From assembly GCA_963765955.1 (NCBI GenBank), contig CAVXYA010000009.1, positions 558,001 to 622,000 of the forward strand: a stretch of DNA of 64,000 nt, written 5' to 3'. The notes under the pieces are model-generated. The model saw only the letters and a program-made list of their open reading frames with translations. It searched no databases and was not told the origin of the DNA. Made by a program: the position numbers and the translations under genes. Every line of letters starts with the position of its first letter. The stretch's first letter is position 1. Origin of the DNA: JAXDMK01 sp963765955 (GTDB taxonomy: Bacteria > Actinomycetota > Acidimicrobiia > Acidimicrobiales > AC-14). Below are positions 31,852-40,555 of this stretch, in pieces.

Positions 31852-34613
31852 CCAGCACCGTCGAGCCGGCTCGGCCGGCGGACGTGGCCGGCGTCGAGCT
31901 CGACGTCACCGGCATGACCTGCGGGTCGTGCGCGGCGAGGGTCGAACGCGTCCTCGGCCGCCAGGAGGGGGTGGAGCGGGCGGGGGTGAACTTCGCCACC
32001 GGCCGGGCGACCATCCACTACGACCCGGCCGCGGTCGACGTCGACCAGCTCACCAAGGCAGTCGAGAGGATCGGCTATGGCCTGGTACCGCTCAGCCCGG
32101 CGCCGGCCGGCGAGACGGGCGACAGCGACGACCGACCGGGGTCGAGCTCCGAGCAGGCGGCGTGGCGGCGCCGGGTGCTGGTGGCCTGGCCGCTGACGCT
32201 CGTGGTGCTGGCCCTGTCGACGTTCCGACCGGGCGACGACTGGGCCCGATGGACGGCCGCCTTGCTCACCGTGCCGGTGCAGTTCTGGGCCGGGCTGCCG
32301 TTCCTGCGGGGCGCGGCCGCCCGGGCCCGCACCGGCACGGCCAACATGGACACCCTCGTCGCCATCGGCACCCTGGCCGCCTTCGGCCTGTCGGTGGCGG
32401 GACTGCTCTTCGGAGACCCGGGCGGCGGCCACGACGTCGGCCACGGGCCGGCCGACGCATTCGGCGGCCACCTCCACTTCGACATGGCCGCCCTCATCGT
32501 CGCCTTCCTGGTCCTCGGGCGGTGGCTGGAGGCCCGGGCCAAGGGCCAGGCCACGCGCGCCATCACCAGCCTGGTCGAGCTCGGGGCCCACGAGGCGTCC
32601 CTGGTCGATCCGGCCCACCCCGACGGCGAGCACCGGGTGCCGGTCACGCGGGTGCGGGTGGGCGACCTGGTGCGGGTGCGACCGGGAGAGAAGGTGCCGG
32701 TCGACGGGGAGGTCGTCGACGGGGCGTCGGCAGTCGACGAGTCGATGCTCACGGGGGAGTCCGTCCCCATCGACAAGGGCCCCGGCGATCTCGTGACGGG
32801 GGCCACCGTCAACCGCCAGGGAGTTCTCACCGTGCGGGCGACTGCGGTGGGGGCCGACACCGCCCTGGCCCGGATCGTCCGCCTGGTGGCCGAGGCCCAG
32901 GGGTCGAAGGCGCCCGTGCAGCGACTGGCCGACCGGGTGGCAGGGGTGTTCGTGCCCGTCGTGATGGTCGTGGCCCTGGTGACGTTCGGGGTCTGGGCGC
33001 TGGTGCTGGGGCGGCCCCTCGTCGGGCTCATGGCCGCCATCGCCGTGCTGATCGTGGCCTGTCCCTGCGCCCTGGGCCTGGCCACGCCCATGGCGATCAT
33101 GGTCGGCACCGGTCGGGGGGCGGGGCTGGGCGTCCTCATCAAGGGGGGCGCGGTGCTCGAGCGCTCGAAGGGCGTCGACACCGTTGTCTTCGACAAGACG
33201 GGCACCCTCACCGAGGGCGTGATGTCGCTCACCGACGTGGTGCCGGGGGAGGGGGCATCCGTCTCCGAGGCCGGGCTCCTGGCCCGGGCGGCGGCGGCCG
33301 AGGCCGGCTCCGAGCACCCGGTGGGACGGGCCGTCGTGGCCGGCGCCCGCCACCGCGACGTCGACGTAGTCCCGGCGACCGCCTTCGAGGCGGTGACCGG
33401 CCAGGGGGTCCGGGCCGAGGTCGACGGAGCGACGGTGGTCGTCGGCCACCGCCGGCTCCTGGCCGCCTCCGGCATGTCCGTGCCGGCCGACGTGGAGGCG
33501 GCCGCCGAGCGGTTGGAGGCCGAGGGCCGAACCGTCGTGCTGGCCGGCTGGGATGGGCAGGCCCGGGGGGTGCTGGCCGTGGCCGACACGGTGAAGGACG
33601 GGGCCCGGGAAGCGGTCGCCGACCTCACCGCCATGGGGGTCGAGGTGGCCATGGTCACCGGCGACAACCCCCGCACCGCGGCCGCCATCGCCGCCCACGT
33701 GGGCATCGGCCGGGTGCTGGCGGGAGTCCTCCCGGCGGGCAAGGTGGACGAGATCGCCCGCCTCCAGGACGAGGGCCGGGTGGTGGCCATGGTGGGCGAC
33801 GGCGTCAACGACGCCCCCGCCCTGGCCCGGGCCGACCTCGGCATCGCCATCGGCAGCGGGACCGACGTGGCCCTGGAGGCGTCCGACATCACCCTGCTGT
33901 CATCCGACGTGGCCGGCGTGGCCACCGCCATCCGCCTGGCCCGGGCGACGTACACCACCATCCTGCAGAACCTCGGGTGGGCGTTCGGCTTCAATCTGGT
34001 CGCCATCCCCCTCGCCGCCTTCGGGCTGCTCGACCCCGTCGTGGCGGGAGCGGCCATGGGCCTGTCGAGCGTGTCGGTGGTCACCAACAGCCTCCGCCTC
34101 TACCGCTTCGGTCGGGGACGAACCCCTCAGGGGGAGCCGGGCTCACCCGTCACCGGCCGCCGGTGGTCGCTCGCCCTCGCCTGGCTGGTCCCGGCGGTGG
34201 CCCTGGTGGTGGTGGCGCTGCTGGCCGGGCGGGGCGGGGACGGGGGACAGGCGGTCGACCGGGTGGTCGAGGTGGCCATGTCCGAGCTCGCGTTCACGCC
34301 CGATGCCCTCACCGTCCGGGCCGGCGAGGAGGTGACGTTCGTGTTCGAGAACCGGGGGGTGGCCGTCCACGAGGCGGTCATCGGGGACGCCGCCGCCCAG
34401 GAGGACCACGCCCGGGCCATGGCTGCCGGGGAGGACGACGCTGACGGGGACGCCCACGGGACGCATGGCGTGGCCTCGGTCGAGGTGGCACCCGGGGCCA
34501 GCGCCCGCCTGGTCTACCGGTTCGACCGGTCGGGCCAGATCCTCATCGGCTGCCACGAGTCCGGCCACTACGACGCCGGGATGCGGGTGGTGATAGACGT
34601 GGTCCCCGCCTGA
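31842..34613 (+). CDS. copA: Copper-exporting P1B ATPase with C-terminal cupredoxin domain
   Basis: This 923-residue protein pumps Cu(I) out of the cytoplasm. Domains: HMA domain with GMTCGSCAARVE (C27, C30), eight membrane helices, actuator TGES motif (DESMLTGESVPIDKG), the CPC membrane site at about 407-409, phosphorylation site DKTGT (D451), SEHPVGRAVV and MVGDGVNDAPALARAD. After the ATPase a further helix (LALAWLVPAVALVVVALLAG) tethers an extracytoplasmic cupredoxin from about residue 810. Its type-1 copper ligands are visible as H843, C904, H909 and M914 (GCHESGHYDAGM). The fusion suggests exported copper is received directly by the cupredoxin. ATG 31842 overlaps csoR. Confidence 0.93.
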   Translation: MPLTSTVEPARPADVAGVELDVTGMTCGSCAARVERVLGRQEGVERAGVNFATGRATIHYDPAAVDVDQLTKAVERIGYGLVPLSPAPAGETGDSDDRPGSSSEQAAWRRRVLVAWPLTLVVLALSTFRPGDDWARWTAALLTVPVQFWAGLPFLRGAAARARTGTANMDTLVAIGTLAAFGLSVAGLLFGDPGGGHDVGHGPADAFGGHLHFDMAALIVAFLVLGRWLEARAKGQATRAITSLVELGAHEASLVDPAHPDGEHRVPVTRVRVGDLVRVRPGEKVPVDGEVVDGASAVDESMLTGESVPIDKGPGDLVTGATVNRQGVLTVRATAVGADTALARIVRLVAEAQGSKAPVQRLADRVAGVFVPVVMVVALVTFGVWALVLGRPLVGLMAAIAVLIVACPCALGLATPMAIMVGTGRGAGLGVLIKGGAVLERSKGVDTVVFDKTGTLTEGVMSLTDVVPGEGASVSEAGLLARAAAAEAGSEHPVGRAVVAGARHRDVDVVPATAFEAVTGQGVRAEVDGATVVVGHRRLLAASGMSVPADVEAAAERLEAEGRTVVLAGWDGQARGVLAVADTVKDGAREAVADLTAMGVEVAMVTGDNPRTAAAIAAHVGIGRVLAGVLPAGKVDEIARLQDEGRVVAMVGDGVNDAPALARADLGIAIGSGTDVALEASDITLLSSDVAGVATAIRLARATYTTILQNLGWAFGFNLVAIPLAAFGLLDPVVAGAAMGLSSVSVVTNSLRLYRFGRGRTPQGEPGSPVTGRRWSLALAWLVPAVALVVVALLAGRGGDGGQAVDRVVEVAMSELAFTPDALTVRAGEEVTFVFENRGVAVHEAVIGDAAAQEDHARAMAAGEDDADGDAHGTHGVASVEVAPGASARLVYRFDRSGQILIGCHESGHYDAGMRVVIDVVPA

Positions 34614-34643
34614 CCCTGGCCAGCCTATCGACGGACAGACCGC

Positions 34644-34673
34644 TTGACGTCTGAGCATATGTTCAGATATCAA
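34644..34673 (+). promoter_or_regulatory. arsR promoter with palindromic operator as spacer
   Basis: TTGACG (34644-34649) is a good -35 box and TATCAA (34668-34673) a -10 candidate. The 18 bases between them, TCTGAGCATATGTTCAGA (34650-34667), form a near-perfect palindrome of the TGAnCATATGnTCA type typical for SmtB/ArsR repressors. AAGGGGAG follows at 34672-34679. Confidence 0.65.
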
Positions 34674-34679
34674 GGGGAG

Positions 34680-35075
34680 ATGGTGGCAGAGCCGGCGAGC
34701 CTCGACGAGTGCCTGGTCCGCGTCGTCGACCCCGAACGGGTCGACGCCGTCCAGCGGGCCCTGCCGCCGGAGGCGTCGGTCACCTCGGTGGCCGAGGTCT
34801 TCGCCCTGCTGGGCGACGAGAACCGCCTGCGCCTGCTCCTCGCCCTGCTGGAGGGCGGCGAGCTTTGCGTCTGCGACCTGGCCGCGGCCACCGGGCTGGG
34901 CGAGTCGGCCACCAGCCACGCCCTCCGCCTGCTCCGGGCCCACCGGGTGGTGAAGGTCCGCCGGGCCGGGCGCCGGGCCTACTACTCGCTCATCGACGGC
35001 CACGTCCGCCTGCTGCTCGACGTCGCCGTCGAGCACGAACGCCACGACCACGTCGGTGGCCACCCCGGTGACTAG
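34680..35075 (+). CDS. ArsR/SmtB-family metal-responsive repressor
   Basis: This repressor of about 131 residues has a winged helix with VTSVAEVFALLGDENRLRLL, the helix-3 metal motif GGELCVCDLAAATGL and recognition helix ESATSHALRLLRAHRVVKVR. The ELCVCDLA motif is the metal-binding site of SmtB/CadC-type sensors of Zn, Cd or Pb, and the histidine-rich tail (EHERHDHVGGH) may add ligands. ATG 34680 is adopted, though GTG 34683 and ATG 34659 are in frame. It overlaps the CDF exporter gene by 8 nt, so the exporter is the likely regulated target. Confidence 0.87.
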   Translation: MVAEPASLDECLVRVVDPERVDAVQRALPPEASVTSVAEVFALLGDENRLRLLLALLEGGELCVCDLAAATGLGESATSHALRLLRAHRVVKVRRAGRRAYYSLIDGHVRLLLDVAVEHERHDHVGGHPGD

Positions 35076-36062
35076 CCCTTCGCCTCGGCTCGACGAGGTG
35101 ACCGCCCGTCGGGAACGACTCCTCTTCCTGGTGCTCGTGCTCAACCTGGTGATCGTGGCGGCACAGGCGGTGGTGGGCCTCACCGCCAACTCCCTCGGAC
35201 TGGTGGCCGACGCCGGCCACAGCCTCACCGACGTGGCCGCGGTGGCGGTGTCGCTGTACGCCGTCCGCCTCACCCGCCGCCCGGCCACCGCCCGTCGGTC
35301 CTACGGCTTCCACCGCTCCACCGTGCTGGCCGCCCAGGCCAACGCCGCCGCCCTCCTCGCCGTCACCGGCCTCATCGCCTACTTCGGCGTGCGGGGGCTC
35401 ATGCACCCGCCCGACGTCGAAGGCGGATGGGTGCTCACCGCGGCGGTCGTGTCGGCCCTGGTGAACGGGGCCGCGGCGTGGATGCTCGGCCGGGGCCTGG
35501 CCCGCCCGAGCCACGACGGCCACGGTCACAGAGGCCACGGCCGGGGCCAGCACCACCACGACCTCAACATGCGGTCGGCCGCCCTCCACATGATCGGCGA
35601 CGCGGTCACGTCGGCCGGGGTCGCCCTGACCGCGGTGGTCATCCTCACCACCGGCGGCTACCAGTGGCTCGACCCCGCCGTCTCGCTCGCGATCGCCGTC
35701 CTCATCGCGGTGCAGGCGGTGCGGCTGGTGGGGGAGACCACCGACGTGCTCCTCGAGTCCACCCCCCGGGCCTGCTCGTCGACGACCTGGTGGAGGCCAT
35801 CGTCGGCGTGGGCTCGGTCGACGACGTCCACGATCTGCACGCGTGGAGCCTCTCGCCCGACGTGCGGGCCGTGTCGGCCCACCTGGTGCTGTCCGGCAGC
35901 CCGTCGTTAGCCGAGGCCCAGGTGGTGGCCCAGGCGGCCAAGGTGGCCATCGCCGAGCGGTTCTCCATCACCCACGCCACCTTCGAGCTGGAGGGCGAGC
36001 ACTGCGTCGACCGCGACACCAACCCGTGCTGCCTGGGCGAACAGGGCCGGGGCGGTCAATAG
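35068..36062 (+). CDS. Cation diffusion facilitator exporter, one frameshift
   Basis: This CDF-family antiporter exports Zn, Cd or Co. Helices carry ANSLGLVADAGHSLTDVAAV (metal site in TM2) and LHMIGDAVTSAGVALTAVVI (TM5), with a His-rich loop SHDGHGHRGHGRGQHHHD between TM4 and TM5. Near 35770 the frame breaks in a run of six C; with seven, it continues GLLVDDLVEAIVGVGSVDDV, then the cytoplasmic domain HDLHAWSLSPDVRAVSAHLV to 36062. The restored protein is about 331 residues, normal for the family. The homopolymer site argues for a sequencing error. Confidence 0.88.
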
Positions 36063-36354
36063 ACGGCCGGGATCCAGTTGAGGCTCTCGATGGGCGGGCG
36101 CCGGTAACCCGGGTCCTCCTGCCGGGGCGGCAGCACCACCTGCTCGCGGGGGACGTCGGCGTAGGGGACGAGCGACGGCAGACGCGGGGGTTGAGGGGCT
36201 CGGAGATCCGCTTGATCGTGCCCCCCTTGCCGGCGGCGTCGCGGCCCTCGAAGAGGACGACGAGCTTGTGGCCGGACTGGCGGATCCAGTCGAGCATCCG
36301 CACCAGCTCGAGCTGCAGGGTGGCCAGCTCCTCCTCGAACTGCTTGCCCTTCAT
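36056..36354 (-). pseudogene. ppk2: Polyphosphate kinase 2 remnant with internal deletion
   Basis: The gene begins normally: MKGKQFEEELATLQLELVRM, then KLVVLFEGRDAAGKGGTIKR with the Walker A motif, then ISEPLNPRVC. Directly after this, and out of frame by one, comes the family's C-terminal end: LPSLVPYADVPREQVVLPPR and GYRRPPIESLNWIPAVY. Roughly 150-170 residues in between, including the Walker B and lid regions, are absent. The result is about 98 residues and cannot be an active kinase. The junction lies near 36190. The end overlaps the CDF stop. Confidence 0.8.
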
Positions 36355-36434
36355 CGACGGCTCCCCTCCCTTCGACGGTTCCCAGCCTATCGGCGGGGGG
36401 GCGCCAGAGCCGGTCCCCAGGATCGGCGACCCTC

Positions 36435-36440
36435 TACACT
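36435..36440 (+). promoter_or_regulatory. -10 box before a 23-codon frame
   Basis: TACACT, identical to the leuB leader -10, ends 7 nt before ATG 36448. It is the only promoter-like element before the paired genes at 36516-38773. Confidence 0.45.
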
Positions 36441-36447
36441 CCCGCAG

Positions 36448-36519
36448 ATGCCGGCGCCGATCGTCGTGCCTGCCGAGCGACCGAGGCGGCCCGTGACCGG
36501 GTCCCGGCGACGGCCGTGA
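36448..36519 (+). CDS. 23-codon leader frame or misplaced N-terminus
   Basis: A 23-codon frame starting MPAPIVVPAERPRRP ends in GTGA overlapping the GTG start of the next gene. It follows a leaderless-type promoter. It may be a proline/arginine-rich leader peptide, or the true N-terminus of the next gene separated by an indel. I cannot decide between them. Confidence 0.35.
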   Translation: MPAPIVVPAERPRRPVTGSRRRP

Positions 36520-37154
36520 GCCTCGGAGAACTGGCACCGGGGGATGCCCTGCGGGTCCTCGCCCGCTCGTCAGAGTTCCTGCCCCACTTCGCGGTCGTGG
36601 CCGGGGGCCAGTCGTCGGTGGCGCCCCTCACGGCCATCGAGCTGGGGCCCGACCCGTCGTCGTGGTTCCCGCGGGTCGCCGGTCGGCGGGAGCCGGTGGA
36701 GGCCCGGTTCGTGGCCCGGGTCACCGGTCACATCGGGCTGGGCCCGGAGATGGAGCCGGCCCACGGGCGCCCCCACGCCCGCCTGGTACCGGCCTTCCGG
36801 GGCTGGTCGACGATGGTGCTCACCACCGGCCGGCTGGCCGGCATCTGTCCCCGGGGCGAGGCGGTGTCGGGACCCTTCGACTTCGAGCGGGGGACAGTGA
36901 TCGCCTGGTCGTTCCCGCTGCGCCACGTCGAGGCCGCGGGGGTGGTCGATGCCGGCGGCGGCCCGGTGGTCGCCGTGCGCTCGACCGACAGCCTGGTGGG
37001 AGGGGTGATGCTGGCCGCCGCCCACCGGGTGATCGACGATGCGCTGGTCGGCGAGGGGCAGCTCGTCCCTATCGCGCCCGACGACTTGGCCGTGCTGATC
37101 AACACCGTCACCCGCCGCCGTCCCGATCCCCGGGCCCCCGACCGGTGGAGATGA
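36516..37154 (+). CDS. Unknown soluble protein, paralog of the next gene's C-terminus
   Basis: This 212-residue protein has no family I recognise. Its core (IELGPDPSSWFPRVAGRREP, AFRGWSTMVLTTGRLAGICP, RGEAVSGPFDFERGTVIAWS) aligns with residues about 390-500 of the following gene (RFDTTSWFPALEGREQVRGA, AFRGTSTLLVTSTRLLGVCP). The shared pattern SSWFP, FRG-S-, LG/AG-CPRG suggests a small beta-rich domain. No membrane helix or signal peptide is visible. ATGA overlap at 37151 couples it to the neighbour. Confidence 0.6.
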   Translation: MSLGELAPGDALRVLARSSEFLPHFAVVAGGQSSVAPLTAIELGPDPSSWFPRVAGRREPVEARFVARVTGHIGLGPEMEPAHGRPHARLVPAFRGWSTMVLTTGRLAGICPRGEAVSGPFDFERGTVIAWSFPLRHVEAAGVVDAGGGPVVAVRSTDSLVGGVMLAAAHRVIDDALVGEGQLVPIAPDDLAVLINTVTRRRPDPRAPDRWR

Positions 37155-38773
37155 CCGGTGGAGATGACCATTTGGAGGTGAACAGCCCGCGGCGGGCGCT
37201 GCCGGCGGGCCAGCCGCCCGAGCTGCTGCTGGCCATGGTCCTGCTGGGGCTGGCTGGCCTCTTCACCGGGGTCCCCGTGCTCCGGACCCTGCCCGACGCC
37301 CTCGAGCTGGTGACCGACGGAGGGGTCTGGGACTCGATAGGGCCGCTCGTCCTGGTCCTGCTGGTGGAGCTCGGCCTGACCGCCGCCGCCTGCATCATCC
37401 TGGCCTGGTTGCTGAGCCAGGGCGATCCGGTGGCCCGGGTCATCGCGGTGGTGGTCAGCGGCAGCCTGGCGTTCGCCCTGCTGGCGGGTGACGTCCTCGA
37501 CGGCACCTCGGCCGCGGTGACTCTGGTGTGCTCGGTGGCGGCGGTGCTGTGCCTCACGGTCGTTCCCCGTGTCCGGGAGCACTTCGCCGGCCGACCTTCG
37601 CCGACGGCGGCACCGGCACCAGTGGTGGCGGCCGAGGCGATGGTGGTCATGCTCGCCGGCCTCCTGCTGGCGGCCGGGATCGCCTACCTGCCGCTGGCTC
37701 CGACGAAGCTCAAGTTCGCGGTGGTGGGCCTGGTCCTGATCGGCATCTCGGTGGCCTGCATCAAGGCGCGGCGGCGGCTGCCAATGGCCGACCGGGCGGC
37801 CCGGACGGTCGTCTCCGGCCTCATGGCCGGGTACGTGGCTGCCATCCTGCTGGGTCGGGACGGGGCCTTCACCGGGCCGCTGCTCATCCCGCTGGGCGGG
37901 GCCGTGGCGGTGGTGGCCCTGCTGTGGCTTCCCAAGGCGAGCCAGGACCACTTCGGCCGGGGGGCGGCGCCGGGGCGGCCCCGCCTCGCTCGTCCCGACC
38001 GGCCGCCCCTTCCGCACCCCGATGCCCGGCAACCACCCGATATGGCGGCTGGGCGAGCGGCCGACGTCGTTCCGGCCCCACCACCGCCGTTCACTCCCGA
38101 GCCGATCGGCGCCCCGGTGGCCACCGTCGTGTCTCCCTCGCGCCCATCCCGCGGCGAACCCCCACCTTCGGCGCCCCTACGTCGTTCCGCCCCGGCGACG
38201 GCCGCCCCCACCCCGCCCCCGTGGTTGCTGGAGGCACCTCCTGCGGGGTTCTGGCCCGCGGAGCGGCGCCGGGCCGAGCCCCGCCAGTACGAGGTGGTCG
38301 ACCTGGGGCCGTTCTCCCCCGACGAGATCCGCGCCGCGCCCGTCCTCGGCATCCGCTTCGACACCACGTCGTGGTTCCCTGCCCTCGAGGGCCGGGAGCA
38401 GGTGCGGGGCGCCTACCTGGTGTCGATCGTCATGTCCGACGACACCGCCGCCACTGCCTTCCGGGGCACCTCGACCCTGCTGGTGACGTCGACGCGCCTG
38501 CTCGGGGTCTGCCCCCGGGGGAGGAGCGCCGACGGGCCGCTCGACGGCAGTGCCGGTCGGGTGGCGGTGTGGAGCGTGCTCCTCGACCAGCTCGACTGGG
38601 TGCAGGCGGAGGACTCGGCGGACGGCGGCCACATCACCCTCCAGGGCTGGGACGCCGACGCCCCGTGGGCTGTTCTGGCCAAGCCTCGGGAGGCAACCGA
38701 CGGTGCTTTCCGGCCGTCCCGGGTGGCCGACCTGGCCGACGTCGTCAACCGGGCCAAGCGCCCCCCCGCCTGA
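37151..38773 (+). CDS. Unknown multi-pass membrane protein with paired C-terminal domain
   Basis: This 540-residue protein has about eight N-terminal hydrophobic helices (for example LLLAMVLLGLAGLFTGVPVL, LVLVLLVELGLTAAACIILA and FTGPLLIPLGGAVAVVALLW). A long proline-rich cytoplasmic linker of about 120 residues follows, then a C-terminal domain homologous to the upstream gene. The architecture implies a membrane-anchored version of a domain whose soluble form is encoded next door. The start region holds a short direct repeat (ACCGGTGGAGATG twice). No known function. Confidence 0.6.
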   Translation: MTGGDDHLEVNSPRRALPAGQPPELLLAMVLLGLAGLFTGVPVLRTLPDALELVTDGGVWDSIGPLVLVLLVELGLTAAACIILAWLLSQGDPVARVIAVVVSGSLAFALLAGDVLDGTSAAVTLVCSVAAVLCLTVVPRVREHFAGRPSPTAAPAPVVAAEAMVVMLAGLLLAAGIAYLPLAPTKLKFAVVGLVLIGISVACIKARRRLPMADRAARTVVSGLMAGYVAAILLGRDGAFTGPLLIPLGGAVAVVALLWLPKASQDHFGRGAAPGRPRLARPDRPPLPHPDARQPPDMAAGRAADVVPAPPPPFTPEPIGAPVATVVSPSRPSRGEPPPSAPLRRSAPATAAPTPPPWLLEAPPAGFWPAERRRAEPRQYEVVDLGPFSPDEIRAAPVLGIRFDTTSWFPALEGREQVRGAYLVSIVMSDDTAATAFRGTSTLLVTSTRLLGVCPRGRSADGPLDGSAGRVAVWSVLLDQLDWVQAEDSADGGHITLQGWDADAPWAVLAKPREATDGAFRPSRVADLADVVNRAKRPPA

Positions 38774-38811
38774 CGCCCGCTCGGCGCCGGCCAGCCCGTC
38801 GACCGGGCCGC

Positions 38812-40555
38812 TCACGGCGGCCAGGGGGCCTCCGGCCGGCGGAGGAGGAGGAGGGCCTGGTCGTCGGGGGGGAGCCAGGTGTCATACGGCACCCTCCGCA
38901 CCTCGACGTAGCCCGGCTGGGGGGTGGTCGACACCACGTAGGTGGCGTCGTTGGTCCAGGCGAAGATGTTGATCCACCACGGGCGGTCGCGGCGCGACTC
39001 GGGCACCTCGACCCCGTCCTGGTAGAGATGGACGCCGTCCCACTGGGCGCCGCCGTCGAGCGTGTGGACGTCGACCCCGGCCCGGGTGGTGGCCGCAGCC
39101 AGGTCCCATGTCGAACGCTGGAAGACGAGGAAGTCGTGGGTCCCGGCCACCGACACCACCGCCATGGCGGCCGTCACCGTCCACGCCGGCCACGACGGCA
39201 GCCGCCGCCCCGAAACCGACAACACCGCGATCGACCACACCGCCAGGGCCAGGACCAGCGGCAACAGGGGCAGGAGGTAGCGGTCGAGGGTGATGGTGAG
39301 GATGGCGCCCGGGACCGGGTTCTGGAAGTGGAACGTGGGCGGCAGGACGCCGACGGCCTGGCCCGCGAGCACGGCCACCACCAGCCCCGCCCCCACCCGG
39401 CCCGCCTGACCGTTGGCGCCCCGGCCCTCCTCGACCCGATCCTCGGCCGAAGCGGCGGCCGAGGGCGAGGGCGCCGACGACCGCGGCCCCGGCGGCCAGC
39501 ACGGTGAGGACGGCGAACAGCCAGCGGCCGGCGACGACGGGCCGGCCCCCCTGGAGGTCGGCCGGCCCGAGGCCCCAGTCGGCCAGGTACTGGGGGACGT
39601 AGGGCATGAGCCGGCTCCCCCACGCGAACCCGGCCCCGCCGACCACCGCCAGCGCCACCAGCGGGCCGGCGACGCGCCATCCCCGCCGCGGGAACGACCG
39701 GACGAGCGCCCCCAGCCCGGCGGTGGCCGATGCCGCCACCGGCAGCACGAACAGCCCGGCGTACACCACCATCACCGCCAGCAGCTGGAGCAGGAGGCGA
39801 GGCGTGCCCGAGCGCCACACGAGGCCCAGCTCCCCGGTCAGGACCCGTTGCGATTCCGGCACGCCATGGACGAACCACAGCCACAGGTAGTAACCGACGG
39901 TGGTGGCGGCGGGGACCGCCGTCACCCGGGCGATGGTGCGCAGGCCGCCACCGTCGAGCCGGGCCCGGCCGGTGACGAGGAGGTACGCGACGACCGAGGC
40001 CGGGATGAGCGCACCCTGCTGCCGGAAGAGGAAGGCGGCCGCGGCCACGGCCGAGCCGGCCACCACCAGCCGGGGCAGCTCCCGGTCCCCGCACAGTCCC
40101 CGGACGTAGAGGCAGGTGGCGACCACCATCAGGCCGGCGAACGAGGCGTCGCTCATGTAGCTGTTGGCCAGGACGTAGGCGAGGGGGTTGAACAGCCAGG
40201 CGGCGGCGGCGAGGGCGGACCACTGGCGGCTGGCCCCGAGGGCGCGGCACAGCCCGTACAGGCCGACGGCGCCGACCGCGGCCAGGCTGAGCGTCGACAG
40301 CCGGAGGGCGACGTAGCCGAACCCGAGCACGGCGCTCACCGCCGCCCCCCACAGCGCCTGGAGGGCGAGGGTGACGACGGTGGCGTCGAGGATCCGGAAG
40401 CCGTCGCCGTCGAGGAACCGCTCCACGGTGCGGGCGTAGACCCAGTCGTCGCCGACGGGCACGTCGACCCGCGGCAGGAGCGCCACCGTCGCCCCGTAGG
40501 CGGCCACGACCGCGGCCACCGGCCCCCACCGGGCCGGGAGGGACCTGGACCTCAA
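38812..40555 (-). CDS. GT-C type membrane glycosyltransferase, one frameshift
   Basis: A multi-pass protein of about 580 residues resembling ArnT/PMT-like transferases that use polyprenyl-phosphate sugars. The first loop has the acidic catalytic pattern VDVPVGDDWVYARTVERFLD. Numerous helices follow (AWLFNPLAYVLANSYMSDAS, YYLWLWFVHGVPESQRV). Near 39415 the frame shifts by one base and continues GAGLVVAVLAGQAVGVLPPT and FHFQNPVPGAILTITLDRYL to an extracytoplasmic tail ending at 38812. Its start overlaps the end of the GT2 gene, so a lipid-linked sugar made by that enzyme may feed this one. Confidence 0.75.

Noticed and set aside
36056..36354. Functional short PPK2
   Set aside because: Walker B and lid regions are missing and the two halves are in different frames.
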